A stretch of DNA of 64,000 nucleotides from Rhodobacterales bacterium LSUCC0031 (GTDB taxonomy: Bacteria > Pseudomonadota > Alphaproteobacteria > Rhodobacterales > Rhodobacteraceae), in NCBI GenBank assembly GCA_015689735.1, contig WVSP01000006.1, forward strand, positions 1-64,000, read 5' to 3'. The notes under the pieces are model-generated. The model worked only from the letters and a program-made list of their open reading frames with translations. It did not search any database and was not told where the DNA came from. Numbering within the stretch: the stretch's first letter is position 1; every line of letters begins with the position of its first letter. The translations under genes were made by a program, and so were the position numbers. Positions 16,315 to 25,348 of this stretch are shown here, one piece after another.

Positions 16315-16623
16315 GCGGGCAAGCTAAGCGATCTCGGCGTTTTTCCAAGGTGGAAAGCGACGGGGCGCGCCTGGATTGCGACCGCGCATCACGCGGGGCG
16401 ATCATGCGAGGGTTTTTTATTTTAGCGCCAATGATCCAACGATAGTGGGATAACTTCTACATATCGAGAGCATGAAATCATCTTTTGACACGCTTTCAAT
16501 TTCATTCTGTGCGGGCATTGAAGGGTATGTGAAGGAACAAAATCGCGGCGGCAAATTATAGATCAGGTAATACGCTCCTTCGGCACCGCACTGGAGATGC
16601 CTTTTGGTACAACAAAGACGCAA
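16315..16623. other. Intergenic region, about 310 bp, no gene seen
   Basis: This gap lies between the start of sdaA and the end of the small lipoprotein gene. It is more AT-rich than its surroundings. One minus-strand frame is open here, but it has no family resemblance or ribosome binding site. The region should hold the sdaA promoter; no clear box could be assigned. Confidence 0.35.
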
Positions 16624-16767
16624 TCAGCGTTCGAATAAATCGCCCAATGAGCGGAAATCGTCGCCCATGCCGTCAAAGATTTCACCCACGCCATGCCCCA
16701 CACCCCGTGCAGTGCCACAGCCTGTCAATGTCGCAACCACAATCAACAATAAGACCATACGCTGCAT
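16624..16767 (-). CDS. Entericidin-like small lipoprotein
   Basis: A 47-residue frame. It begins MQRMVLLLIVVATLTGCGTA, a lipoprotein signal with lipobox LTGC (Cys18), followed by a short tail rich in glycine and acidic residues (GVGHGVGEIFDGMGDDFRS). This resembles entericidin A/B family peptides, which are outer-membrane lipoproteins of about 40-50 residues. GGAG lies 8 nt before the ATG, supporting real translation. It lies downstream of the porin on the same strand, separated by the porin's terminator. Its function is unknown; in E. coli the related pair behaves like a toxin and antidote, but no partner is visible here. Confidence 0.7.
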   Translation of the reverse strand: MQRMVLLLIVVATLTGCGTARGVGHGVGEIFDGMGDDFRSLGDLFER

Positions 16768-16827
16768 CTATTCCACTCCGCTGCCTCACCCCATTCCCAT
16801 TCATCGCAAAATGGGAAGTTTATATAG

Positions 16828-16853
16828 AAAAGGGGCAGGCTTGCGCCCACCCC
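16828..16853 (-). terminator. Rho-independent terminator of the porin gene
   Basis: On the minus strand a 9-bp GC-rich stem (GGGGTGGGC with GCCTGCCCC, two G-U pairs) and a four-base GCAA loop are followed by TTTT. It starts 26 nt after the porin stop codon, a classic intrinsic terminator. Confidence 0.8.
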
Positions 16854-16879
16854 AATCCTGTAGCCAATCCTGGGTAGGA

Positions 16880-17752
16880 TTAGAACGACATTTGGATACC
16901 GAAGTCCCAAGCGTCGAGGTTGCCCGTTTCGCCCATGCCGCCGACGAGCGTTGCACCGCCGCCGAGCTTGTAGGCAAAGCCCAGACCGTAGTCGTCACGA
17001 TCAGCAACGCCAGCGGTTGCATCTTCAACGGATGCATAGACGCCGGTAACAGTCAGAGCGTCATTGACTGCGTAGCCGATGCTTGCGCCGAAGCCCGAGC
17101 GATCACGTGCGGTGGAACCAACAGCTTCATCGCGCGAGATCATGGTTGCGCCGAAAGATGCAGCGCCCATCTTGTAGCTCACTTCAATGCCCGACCACGA
17201 GTCACCCGACTGGTTATCATCGCCGTAACCAGCTTCGATCGTGAGGTCACCCATCTTGTAGGTGATGCCCATGCCGAAGTCGCCTTCGTCACCAGATTCC
17301 AATGCCGAAGTTGCGCCGACGTTGGTGGTCAGGTTGATGGTCAAGCCGTCGAGGGTGTAGCTGTAGCCCACATCTGCGGCAACACCAGCGCGGAGACCTT
17401 CGAGGGTGTCGTCGATGCCGACGCCATCACCAACCTCTGCCAGACCGATGTTGTCACCGCCCTGCGAGATCGCGCCGAGGTTCAAGCGACCGAAACCGCC
17501 CGAGATGAAGATTTCCGGATCGCTGTTTGCGCCAGTTGCGTCGAGATCCATCGTTGCGCCGAAAGACAGACCACCATCAGTGGTGCCCGAGAACGCGACA
17601 TCGAATTCAACAACAGACACCAGGTGCGAGTCCGTTCCGTTCGCGCCTGTGTTCTTGAAGATCGATTCAGCATAGCCCGAAACGGCGACATCCGCAGCAG
17701 CAACACCAGCGGTTGCGACGAGTGCGGTAGTAGCGAAGAGAACCTTTTTCAT
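16880..17752 (-). CDS. Outer-membrane porin
   Basis: A 290-residue protein with a clear signal peptide (MKKVLFATTALVATAGVAAA, cleaved before DVAVSGYAE) and a beta-barrel pattern of alternating residues ending in aromatic Phe (WDFGIQMSF). It resembles the trimeric Rhodobacter-type general porin, which is of similar length. Small hydrophilic solutes should pass the outer membrane through it. GAGGGA before the ATG supports the start. Codon use is biased and the gene has a strong terminator, both consistent with high expression. The 260-bp region upstream is shared with the divergent DUF3576 gene. Confidence 0.92.
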   Translation of the reverse strand: MKKVLFATTALVATAGVAAADVAVSGYAESIFKNTGANGTDSHLVSVVEFDVAFSGTTDGGLSFGATMDLDATGANSDPEIFISGGFGRLNLGAISQGGDNIGLAEVGDGVGIDDTLEGLRAGVAADVGYSYTLDGLTINLTTNVGATSALESGDEGDFGMGITYKMGDLTIEAGYGDDNQSGDSWSGIEVSYKMGAASFGATMISRDEAVGSTARDRSGFGASIGYAVNDALTVTGVYASVEDATAGVADRDDYGLGFAYKLGGGATLVGGMGETGNLDAWDFGIQMSF

Positions 17753-18012
17753 GGTTTTTCCCTCGTGTTGGTATTCAAAGGTGCACCTCAAGACGGGGAA
17801 TCCGAATTGAGTATGCTGTTGTGTCGCCCCTTGCCCTCTCGATTGCAAGAAAGCCGAACAGCCCCCCTGCCTCTTGCCGCGCGGCTGGTGCAGACATGCC
17901 ACAGTCCCCCGCGACGGGCCGATCGGTGGGCAAAAGGGAAAGCCCTTGCCGCGACGGGGTCGGTCCTATACCAACAAGCACATTGTATAAGGGGTCATTC
18001 AGGGACCAGCGC

Positions 18013-18558
18013 ATGCTTGCCAAGCTGACAAAACACGCGGGAATTTTCGCAATCGCTGTGCTTTTGGCGGGGTGTAGTGGCGGGTCCGGGCTGTTTGGCG
18101 GCGGCGATGGCGACGGGCTTTTCGCGCGTGGCGCCGCCGAAGAACGCCGCGAGGCGCGGCGCGAAGCGAACCTCCAAGCCGCGATTGACGAAGGGCTTTT
18201 GCCCGATCCCAACCGCGAGTCGATCTTCGACCTGTTCGAGAATTCCGACGACCCCAACAATACGGTCGAAGTGAACCGCTACCTGTGGAACGCGTCGCTC
18301 GAGATTTTGAATTTCATGCCTGTCGAAGCCGCCGATCCCTTTTCAGGCGTCATCCAGTTCGGCTATGGCACACCGCCTGGTGGGCGCACCGCCTATCGCG
18401 CAACGGTCTATGTACAAGATCCCGCACTCGAGGCGCGCAGCTTGCGCGTGTCTGTGCAATCGCGCAGCGGTGCCGTCAGCCGCGATGTCGCCCGCCAGAT
18501 CGAAGATGCGATCCTGACCCGCGCGCGCCAGCTGCGGATTCGCGACGCAAACCTCTAA
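18013..18558 (+). CDS. DUF3576 lipoprotein
   Basis: A 181-residue protein with a lipoprotein signal (HAGIFAIAVLLAGCSGG, Cys at about residue 18) and then a glycine-rich linker and the DUF3576 domain (NRYLWNASLEILNFMPVEAADPF, then VIQFGYGTP). AGGGA lies 8 nt before the ATG. The domain has no established function and is widespread in alphaproteobacteria, often next to leuS as here. A hairpin with TTTT separates it from leuS, so it appears to be transcribed on its own. Confidence 0.88.
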   Translation: MLAKLTKHAGIFAIAVLLAGCSGGSGLFGGGDGDGLFARGAAEERREARREANLQAAIDEGLLPDPNRESIFDLFENSDDPNNTVEVNRYLWNASLEILNFMPVEAADPFSGVIQFGYGTPPGGRTAYRATVYVQDPALEARSLRVSVQSRSGAVSRDVARQIEDAILTRARQLRIRDANL

Positions 18559-18594
18559 GCCTGCTTTACGCGGGCGCGCGCCTTATCTATCAGC

Positions 18595-18621
18595 ACGCCG
18601 GGCCATGATGCCCGGCGTTTT
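18595..18621 (+). terminator. Rho-independent terminator after the DUF3576 gene
   Basis: A 9-bp stem (ACGCCGGGC with GCCCGGCGT), 6-nt loop and TTTT tail lie 37 nt after the DUF3576 stop and 28 nt before leuS. Confidence 0.8.
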
Positions 18622-18648
18622 CGTCTCAGACCCAAGGATGGCTGCCCC

Positions 18649-21216
18649 ATGTCCCGCTATGATCCCGCCACGCTGGAACCCAAATGGCAACAGGAATGGG
18701 AAAAGGCCCAGACCTTTGTCGCGCGCCGCAGTGAAGACAAGCCGAAATACTACGTGCTCGAGATGTTCCCCTACCCCTCGGGGCGCATCCATATCGGCCA
18801 TGTGCGCAACTACACCATGGGCGACGTGATCGCGCGCTACAAACTGGCCAATGGGTTCAACGTGCTGCACCCGATGGGGTTCGACGCCTTCGGCATGCCC
18901 GCCGAGAATGCGGCGATGGCCAACGGCGGCCACCCCGCTGATTGGACCTACCAGAATATCGACACCATGGTCGCCCAGATGAAGCCCCTGGGCTTCGGCC
19001 TTGACTGGTCGCGCATGTTCGCGACCTGCGACCCCGAATACTACGGCCAGCAACAGGCGCTGTTCCTCGATTTCCTCGAAAAGGGCCTCGTCTATCGCAA
19101 GAACGCAGTGGTGAACTGGGACCCGGTCGATATGACCGTGCTTGCCAATGAACAGGTGATCGACGGCAAGGGCTGGCGCTCAGGCGCCGATGTCGAACGC
19201 CGCGAACTCACGCAGTGGTTCTTCAAGATCTCCGATTTCTCGGGCGAATTGCTCGATGCGCTAGACGGGCTTGATGATTGGCCCGCCAAGGTCAAGACGA
19301 TGCAGGCCAATTGGATCGGCCGTTCGCGCGGGCTGCAATTCGCCTTCGATCTGGCGGCCCCTGCCCATGATCATGACCGGATCGAGGTCTATACCACCCG
19401 CCCCGACACGCTGATGGGGGCAAGTTTCGTCGGCATCTCGCCCGACCACCCCATCGCCAAGGCGCTCGAGGCCGCCGACCCATCGGTCGCGACCTTCTGC
19501 GCCGAGGCCCGCAAAGGCGGCACCACCGAAGAGGCCATCGAAAAGGCCGAGAAGCTGGGCTTTGATACCGGCCTGCGCGTGCGTCACCCCTTTGATGCGG
19601 CGTGGGAGCTACCCGTCTATATCGCCAATTTCATCCTGATGGATTACGGCACCGGCGCGATCTTCGGTTGCCCGGCGCATGACCAGCGCGACCTCGACTT
19701 CGCGCGGAAATACGGGTTGCCCGTCATCTCGACCTTCGTGCCGCTTGCGGGCGATCATGTGATACCCGAGGATGGCGGCGCGGCTTATGTTCCGCCTAAA
19801 ACCGAAAAGGTCCGCTGGACCCTCCCCTTCAACTGGCCCGAGGAAGCGACCGGCGCGCAAGCCATCGACGCCGCCATCGCCCATTGCGAGGGCAAGGGCA
19901 TCGGCCATGGTGTGACCAAGTTCCGCCTGCGCGACTGGGGCCTGTCGCGCCAACGCTACTGGGGCTGCCCCATCCCGGTCGTCCATTGCGACACCTGCGG
20001 CGTGGTCCCCGAGCGCAAAGAGAACCTCCCCATCGAATTGCCCCGCGATATCAGCTTGGACATCCCCGGCAACCCGCTCGACCGTCACCCGACATGGCGC
20101 GATTGCGCCTGCCCCCGCTGCGGCAAACCGGCGAAACGCGAAACCGACACGATGGATACCTTCGTCGATTCGTCGTGGTATTACGCGCGTTTCACCGCAC
20201 CCCATGCCAAGACGCCGACCGACATGGCCGAGGCCGCCTACTGGATGAACGTCGACCAATATATCGGCGGCATCGAACACGCGATCCTGCACCTGCTCTA
20301 TTCCCGCTTCTTCGCCCGCGCGATGGCGATCTGCGGCCACCTGCCCGAGACGGCGATCGAACCTTTCGATGCGCTCTTCACCCAAGGGATGGTGACACAC
20401 GCGATCTACAAGACGACCGACACCAACGGGCGGCCCGTCTATCACTACCCCGAAGAGGTGGAGTTGCGTGACGGAAAGGGCTTCCTGAAGGACGGCCGAG
20501 AGGTGGAAATCATCCCCTCCGCCAAGATGTCGAAATCGAAAAACAACGTCGTCGACCCCGTCGCCATCATCGCCCAATATGGCGCCGACACCGCGCGCTG
20601 GTTCGTGCTGTCGGACAGCCCGCCCGAGCGTGACGTGGAATGGACCGCCGCCGGTGCCGAGGCGACGGCCAAACACCTCGCCCGCGTCCACCGCATCGCA
20701 AGCGAGATCGCCGCGAGCACAGACGCAGGCACATCCGAGGCCGACGGGGCGCTCTTGCGCGACATGCATAAAGCGATCTTCGATGTCACGAACGGCATCG
20801 ACAGCTTCGGCTTCAACGCCGCCATCGCCAAGCTTTATGCCTTCACAAATGCTCTGCAAAAATCGCAAGCGGGTGCCGCCACCAAACGGCAAGCGGCCCT
20901 CACCCTCGCCCAACTCATGTCCCCAATGACCCCGCATCTGTCCGAGGAAATCTGGGCCATGCTGGGCGGCGCGGGCCTGATCGCCAATGCCCCCTGGCCC
21001 ACGGCGGATGAGGCGATGCTGGTCTCCGACACTGTCACGCTCCCCATCCAGATCAACGGCAAGCGCAAATCCGAGATCACCGTTCCCAAAGATATGCCCA
21101 AGGAAGAGGTTGAAAAGATCGCGCTGGCCGACGACGCTGTGCAAAAGGCGCTGGCAGGCGGCCAGCCCAAGAAACTCATCGTCGTCCCGGGCCGGATCGT
21201 GAATGTCGTCATCTGA
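18649..21216 (+). CDS. leuS: Leucyl-tRNA synthetase
   Basis: An 855-residue class I aminoacyl-tRNA synthetase. The HIGH signature is at residues 48-51 ([10 protein letters not shown]) and KMSKS at 626-630 ([10 protein letters not shown]). Between them are the CP1 editing domain ([20 protein letters not shown]) and a zinc-like insert with cysteines (CDTCGVV; CPRCGKP). It charges tRNA-Leu with leucine in the cytoplasm. Length and motif order are normal. The holA gene starts 33 nt after its stop. In many relatives an lptE gene sits between the two; none is found here. Confidence 0.98.
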   Translation: MSRYDPATLEPKWQQEWEKAQTFVARRSEDKPKYYVLEMFPYPSGRIHIGHVRNYTMGDVIARYKLANGFNVLHPMGFDAFGMPAENAAMANGGHPADWTYQNIDTMVAQMKPLGFGLDWSRMFATCDPEYYGQQQALFLDFLEKGLVYRKNAVVNWDPVDMTVLANEQVIDGKGWRSGADVERRELTQWFFKISDFSGELLDALDGLDDWPAKVKTMQANWIGRSRGLQFAFDLAAPAHDHDRIEVYTTRPDTLMGASFVGISPDHPIAKALEAADPSVATFCAEARKGGTTEEAIEKAEKLGFDTGLRVRHPFDAAWELPVYIANFILMDYGTGAIFGCPAHDQRDLDFARKYGLPVISTFVPLAGDHVIPEDGGAAYVPPKTEKVRWTLPFNWPEEATGAQAIDAAIAHCEGKGIGHGVTKFRLRDWGLSRQRYWGCPIPVVHCDTCGVVPERKENLPIELPRDISLDIPGNPLDRHPTWRDCACPRCGKPAKRETDTMDTFVDSSWYYARFTAPHAKTPTDMAEAAYWMNVDQYIGGIEHAILHLLYSRFFARAMAICGHLPETAIEPFDALFTQGMVTHAIYKTTDTNGRPVYHYPEEVELRDGKGFLKDGREVEIIPSAKMSKSKNNVVDPVAIIAQYGADTARWFVLSDSPPERDVEWTAAGAEATAKHLARVHRIASEIAASTDAGTSEADGALLRDMHKAIFDVTNGIDSFGFNAAIAKLYAFTNALQKSQAGAATKRQAALTLAQLMSPMTPHLSEEIWAMLGGAGLIANAPWPTADEAMLVSDTVTLPIQINGKRKSEITVPKDMPKEEVEKIALADDAVQKALAGGQPKKLIVVPGRIVNVVI

Positions 21217-21249
21217 TCACCGCATCATCATCGCTGTTGCGGGCCACGT

Positions 21250-22281
21250 ATGAAACTCGCGCCCCGCGATATCGCCGCCTATATGCGCGCGCCGGATGCG
21301 GCATCGGCGGGGTGCCTGATCTTCGGCGATGACGCAATGCGCGTGGCACTGCGCCGCCAAGAACTGCTCAAGGCGCTCTTGGGCGACAATGCCGAGGAAG
21401 AGATGCGCCTGACGCGCCTTGCCGCCGCCGATCTGCGCAGCGATCCCGCCGCCCTGATCGACGCGATCAAGGCCGTGGGCTTTTTCCCCGGCCCCCGCGC
21501 CGTCTATCTCGAAGGCGCGACCGACGGCCTCGCCCCGGTGCTCGCTGCCGCCCTTTCGGAATGGCAGAAGGGCGACGCCCAGATCATCGCCACCGCCGCC
21601 CGCCTCACCCCGAAATCGGCGCTGCGCAAGCTGTTCGAGGATCACAAATCCGCCCGCGCCGCCGCGATCTACGACGATCCCCCTTCGCGCGCCGAGATTG
21701 CGGCCCTTCTGGCCGAGGCAGGGCTGCCTGATCTCCCCCGCGCCGCGATGGACGATCTCGAAGCGCTCGCGCGCAGCTTGCCGCCTGGCGATCTGCGCCA
21801 GATGATCGCGAAACTCGGCCTCTACAAACATGGCGATGCCACACCGGTCACCGCCGCCGATATCGCCGCCGTAGCCCCCCTCACCCGCGAGGCCGAGCTT
21901 GACGATATCCTGCACGCCACCGCCGAGGCCGAGGCCAGCGCCATCGGCCCGCTTCTGGCACGGCTTTCGGGCCAAGGCGTGGCACCCGTAACGCTCTGCA
22001 TCGCGGCTTTGCGCCATTTCCGCGCGCTCCATGCCGCCGCCTGCCATCCCGGCGGGGCCGCTGCCGGCCTACAGGCCCAGCGCCCCCCCGTCTTCGGCCC
22101 GCGCCGCGACCGCATGCTGGCGCAAGCCAACCGCTGGGGCCGCGACACGCTCGAGACCGCGATCAGCCTGCTGGTCGATACCGATCTGACCTTGCGCTCG
22201 GCCCAAAGCGCACCGCAAATGGCGCTGATGGAACGGGCCTTGATCCGGCTCGCCATGATGCCAAGCAAGGGAAGGCGTTGA
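21250..22281 (+). CDS. holA: DNA polymerase III subunit delta
   Basis: A 343-residue protein of the HolA family, recognised by CLIFGDDAMRVALRRQELL at the start, RAVYLEGATDG, and LPPGDLRQMIAKLGLY in the middle, with a helical C-terminus (ALRHFRALHAAACHPGG). The delta subunit opens the beta sliding clamp as part of the clamp loader. The family is poorly conserved, so position after leuS strengthens the call. Its TGA is 2 nt before the glutathione S-transferase ATG, so the two may be co-transcribed. Confidence 0.92.
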   Translation: MKLAPRDIAAYMRAPDAASAGCLIFGDDAMRVALRRQELLKALLGDNAEEEMRLTRLAAADLRSDPAALIDAIKAVGFFPGPRAVYLEGATDGLAPVLAAALSEWQKGDAQIIATAARLTPKSALRKLFEDHKSARAAAIYDDPPSRAEIAALLAEAGLPDLPRAAMDDLEALARSLPPGDLRQMIAKLGLYKHGDATPVTAADIAAVAPLTREAELDDILHATAEAEASAIGPLLARLSGQGVAPVTLCIAALRHFRALHAAACHPGGAAAGLQAQRPPVFGPRRDRMLAQANRWGRDTLETAISLLVDTDLTLRSAQSAPQMALMERALIRLAMMPSKGRR

Positions 22282-22283
22282 GC

Positions 22284-22877
22284 ATGGGCTACACGGTTGT
22301 CGGCGCGGTCAAAAGCCGTGCCTTTCGCGTCTTGTGGACATTGGAAGAGCTTGGGGTCGCCTATGATCATATCGATGCGGCCCCCCGCTCGCCCGAGGCG
22401 CTACAGGCCAATCCGACGGGCAAGGTACCGGTGCTCGTCGTCGATGGCGAAGCGATCACCGATTCGGTCGCGATCATTTCCTTCCTCGCCGACCGCCACG
22501 CGGCACTCACCTTCGCTCCCGGCACGATCCTGCGCGCCCATCAAGACAGCCTGACCAACCTGATCCTCGATGAGTTCGACGCGCTTTTGTGGACAGCCGC
22601 ACGCCACAGCTTCGTCTTGCCCGAGGAACACCGCCTGCCTGCGATCAAGGACAGCCTGCAATGGGAATTCGCCCGCAGCCAGTCCCATATCGTCAGCCGC
22701 ATGGATGCACATGGCCCCTTCCTGATGGGCGCGACGATGACCATCGCCGATATCCTGCTTGCCCATTGCTGCGGCTGGGCCACGAACGCCAAGTTCCCGA
22801 TCATCGAACCTCGCCTGCAAGAACACATGACCATGATGCGCGCCCGCCCCGCTTTCGCCCGCGTTCTCACGCGTTAA
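22284..22877 (+). CDS. Glutathione S-transferase family protein
   Basis: A 197-residue protein with the N-terminal thioredoxin-like domain (VKSRAFRVLWTLEELGVAYDHID, then NPTGKVPVLVVDGEAITDSVAI) and a helical C-terminal domain (GPFLMGATMTIADILLAHCC). Ser at about residue 11 may be the catalytic residue. It should conjugate or reduce electrophiles with glutathione; the substrate is unknown. The ATG at 22284, 8 nt after a GGAAGG sequence, is preferred over an in-frame TTG at 22278. A hairpin spans its stop codon and a hairpin repeat array follows. Confidence 0.9.
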   Translation: MGYTVVGAVKSRAFRVLWTLEELGVAYDHIDAAPRSPEALQANPTGKVPVLVVDGEAITDSVAIISFLADRHAALTFAPGTILRAHQDSLTNLILDEFDALLWTAARHSFVLPEEHRLPAIKDSLQWEFARSQSHIVSRMDAHGPFLMGATMTIADILLAHCCGWATNAKFPIIEPRLQEHMTMMRARPAFARVLTR

Positions 22878-22897
22878 CCCCGCATCAAGGTTAACGC
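22871..22897 (+). terminator. Hairpin spanning the GST stop codon
   Basis: A perfect 9-bp inverted repeat (GCGTTAACC at 22871-22879 with GGTTAACGC at 22889-22897) has a 9-nt loop and contains the TAA stop (22875-22877). A pyrimidine-rich stretch (CCCCTCCCATCTTT) follows. It is likely a transcript end. Confidence 0.5.
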
Positions 22898-22904
22898 CCC
22901 TCCC

Positions 22905-23119
22905 ATCTTTGCTTCGCAAATACTCCGGGGGAGTCGCGGAACGCGACGGGGGCAGAGCCCCCTCAACAAGGACTCGTCGCCTCTGGCGACGGGGGCAGAG
23001 CCTCCTCAACAAGGACTCGTCGCCTCTGGCGACGGGGGCAGCGCGCCCTCAACAGGGACTCGTCGCCTCTGGCGACGGGGGCAGAGCCCCCTCAAGAGGG
23101 ACCCGTCGCCTCTGGCGAC
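22905..23119 (+). repeat. 3'-end hairpin element with four 43-bp tandem repeats
   Basis: The element opens with ATCTTTGCTTCGCAAATA (22905-22922), then CTCCGGGGGA and a small GTCGCG..CGCGAC hairpin. Four tandem 43-bp units follow at 22948, 22991, 23034 and 23077, ending at 23119. Each unit contains a GGGGGCAGAGCCCCC-like hairpin (perfect in units 1 and 4, eroded in 2 and 3) and a second perfect hairpin CGTCGCC-TCT-GGCGACG (one base changed outside the stem in unit 4). Simpler copies of the same element occur at 55074-55130 and 61599-61661. The units have no unique spacers, so this is not a CRISPR array. Confidence 0.85.
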
Positions 23120-23185
23120 GGATTTCGCGGATGCCGCCATATGTACGCGATCTGTACAGGCTGTGTACGGCATGTGTCGGTGCCT

Positions 23186-24373
23186 TTACGGGCGGCTCAC
23201 TGCCCCCCACTCCGCCGCATGCCGCCCGGCCCATGACCCCGTGGCAAGGCAACCGGTGATCAGGTAGCCCCCCGTCGGCGCCTCCCAATCGAGCATCTCG
23301 CCCGCGACGAAAACACCGGGCATGGCGCGCAGCATCAGCCCTGGATCGACCGCCCCACGCATCACCCCGCCTGCGGTCGAAATCGCCTCATCGATCGGGC
23401 GCGGCCCGAGGTGGCCAATCGTCAAGCCTTTGATCAGACGCGCTAATGCTTCTGCATGCGCAGGCAAGGGGCGGCCAAATTCCTGCAACAACGCACGCTT
23501 CACCGGGTCGAGTTTCAGCGCCTTTTCCAGATGTTGCGACAGCGTCCGCTTGGCCGGGCGATATGCAAGCCGTGCCGCGACCTCCGCCAGCGTCAGATCA
23601 GGCAGCAGATCAACAATCAGCGGAGCGCCATCACGCACGGACGCGCTGACCGCATAGATCCCCCCACCCTCGATCCCCCGGGCCGAGATCACGCATTCCC
23701 CCCGCACCCATCCCGCCCCAAGGCCAAAGGCTAACCCCTTCAACGGCTTACCAAAATGTGCTGCCATATGCACCGACCAATCGACGCAGAACCCCATATT
23801 GGCGGGCTGAAATGGGGCGATTTCCACCCCCATCGCTGCTAGATGCCCAGCCCACGCCCCATCAGCACCCAACCGCGCCCAACTCGCACCACCCAAGGCC
23901 AAGACGACGACCCGTGGCGCAAGCCGCGCCGCGCCCTGATCCGTTACAAAGCGCCACTCCGCCCCATCATTCCCCACCCAACGCCAGCCCGTCCTGACCG
24001 ACGCGCCGACGCGCCTGACCCAGGCGCGGAGAAGCGGGCTTGCCTTCATCGCGGTCGGAAAGACACGCCCCGAACTGCCGGTAAAGACCGGCTGACCCAG
24101 ATCCTCGGCCCATGCCTTGACCACCTCAGGCCCCATATCGGCCAGCATGGGTGCCAGCCAATCGGCGGCGTCGCCATAGGCCGCGATGCACGCGTCCAGC
24201 GGCTCATCCTTGGTCAAGTTCAGCCCCGATTTTCCCGCCATCAGGAATTTACGCCCCACTGATGGCTTGGCCTCGGCGATCACCACGTCGCGGCCCGCAC
24301 GCACCAGCGCCTCGGCCGCCATCAGCCCGGCAGGCCCCGACCCGATCACCAGCGCATCCAACGCCTCAGCCAT
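23186..24373 (-). CDS. BaiN/HI0933-type FAD-dependent flavoprotein
   Basis: A 395-residue protein with an N-terminal FAD-binding motif (ALVIGSGPAGLMAAEALVRAG), then KPSVGRKFLMAGKSGLNLT, typical of the HI0933/BaiN family, and a C-terminal FAD-contact segment (GVFVAGEMLDWEAPTGGYL). The TIGR03862-type branch is common in alphaproteobacteria. A redox role is likely, but the substrate is not established. The ATG at 24373 is chosen because the glycine motif then starts near residue 9. It is divergent from the HNH gene, with 46 nt between starts. Confidence 0.88.
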   Translation of the reverse strand: MAEALDALVIGSGPAGLMAAEALVRAGRDVVIAEAKPSVGRKFLMAGKSGLNLTKDEPLDACIAAYGDAADWLAPMLADMGPEVVKAWAEDLGQPVFTGSSGRVFPTAMKASPLLRAWVRRVGASVRTGWRWVGNDGAEWRFVTDQGAARLAPRVVVLALGGASWARLGADGAWAGHLAAMGVEIAPFQPANMGFCVDWSVHMAAHFGKPLKGLAFGLGAGWVRGECVISARGIEGGGIYAVSASVRDGAPLIVDLLPDLTLAEVAARLAYRPAKRTLSQHLEKALKLDPVKRALLQEFGRPLPAHAEALARLIKGLTIGHLGPRPIDEAISTAGGVMRGAVDPGLMLRAMPGVFVAGEMLDWEAPTGGYLITGCLATGSWAGRHAAEWGAVSRP

Positions 24374-24419
24374 CCATCGCCCCTTGCCATTGATCCCGCG
24401 GACACCATCCTTGGCCCGC

Positions 24420-24725
24420 ATGACCGATCCGCCCATCTGCCCGCTCTGCGACCGCCCGATCCCACCCGGCGCCAAGCAAAGCCTCCACCACCTGACGCCG
24501 AAACTGCGCGGCGGCAAGGGTGGGCCTGTCGTGCTGCTGCATCAAATCTGCCACAACGAGATCCACGCCACTCTGTCCGAAGCGGAACTTGCGCGCAGCT
24601 ACAACACCGTCGCCGCACTCCGCGCTCATCCCCGGCTTGCGGCCTTTCTGGCGTGGGTCGCCAAGCGGCCGCCCGATTTCCATGCCAAGACCGCCGGCGG
24701 CAGGCGCGCTTGGAAGGGGCGTTAA
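24420..24725 (+). CDS. HNH endonuclease family protein
   Basis: A 101-residue protein with CPLCDRPIP at the start and the core HHLTPKLRGGKGGPVVLLHQ followed by ICHNEIHATLSE. The HH..N..H pattern fits an HNH (beta-beta-alpha metal) nuclease fold. It is a short single-domain version. No partner methylase, terminase or other phage gene lies nearby, so its role is unknown. Its stop overlaps the convergent crotonase gene's stop by 4 nt. Confidence 0.8.
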   Translation: MTDPPICPLCDRPIPPGAKQSLHHLTPKLRGGKGGPVVLLHQICHNEIHATLSEAELARSYNTVAALRAHPRLAAFLAWVAKRPPDFHAKTAGGRRAWKGR

Positions 24726-25348
24726 CGCGGCGCGCACATCACCTTGATCTTGTGCAGCACATCGGGATTGCCCGCCAGCGCATCGGCGGCGATGTCACGC
24801 GCCGCATCCATCAGCGCCTTACCCGGCACGATCCGGTCGATCAGGCCAAAACCCAAGGCCTCCTCGGCGGTGAATTTTTGCCCGCCCAACAGCAACAGCT
24901 TGGCCCGTGCCGGGCCCATCAGCGCCACCAGCCGCCCGGGGTCGGAGGGTTGGGGCAAGAAGCCGAGCTTTGCCACAGGGTAGAAGAACCGCGCGTCCGG
25001 CACCGCGATGCGCAGATCACAGGCCAGCGCCATGCCGAAAGCACCGCCCGCCAGCGTGCCGTTCAACGCCGCGATCGTCAAACAGGGAAGCGCGGCGATG
25101 GCACCCGACACATCTTCCCACAAGGGTGAGGTCGCAAGGCCCGCACGCGCCTGATCAAGATCGGCGCCGGCGGAAAACACCTTGTCGCCCGCCCCGGTGA
25201 TGATCAGCCCCCGCAAATGCGGATCGACTGATGCCTCCATCACCAGATCAACCATCCACGCCAGCATCTCGGCAGTCAGGGAATTGGCCTTCTCGGGGCG
25301 GTTCAACGTCAACGTCCACAGCCCATCCCCGTGCGTGCAATCGATCAT
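24722..25348 (-). CDS. Enoyl-CoA hydratase/isomerase (crotonase) family protein
   Basis: A 208-residue crotonase-fold protein: LNRPEKANSLTAEML, GAGDKVFSAGADLDQARAGL (oxyanion-hole segment) and LNGTLAGGAFGMALACDLRIA. It is shorter than the usual 255-260 residues because the C-terminal helices are reduced. Substrate and reaction within the CoA-thioester family cannot be fixed. Its ATG overlaps the stop of the SDR gene upstream (ATGA), so the two are translationally coupled and may act on related acyl substrates. Confidence 0.88.
   Translation of the reverse strand: MIDCTHGDGLWTLTLNRPEKANSLTAEMLAWMVDLVMEASVDPHLRGLIITGAGDKVFSAGADLDQARAGLATSPLWEDVSGAIAALPCLTIAALNGTLAGGAFGMALACDLRIAVPDARFFYPVAKLGFLPQPSDPGRLVALMGPARAKLLLLGGQKFTAEEALGFGLIDRIVPGKALMDAARDIAADALAGNPDVLHKIKVMCAPR

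Noticed and set aside
16604-18028. A 474-codon plus-strand frame across the lipoprotein and porin
   Set aside because: It is antisense to two genes with signal peptides and ribosome binding sites and crosses a terminator.
19609-21144. A 511-codon minus-strand frame opposite leuS
   Set aside because: leuS is certain on the plus strand; long antisense frames are expected in GC-rich genes, and this one has no family resemblance.
22948-23119. Possible CRISPR array
   Set aside because: The 43-bp units are directly adjacent with no unique spacers, and no cas gene is present.
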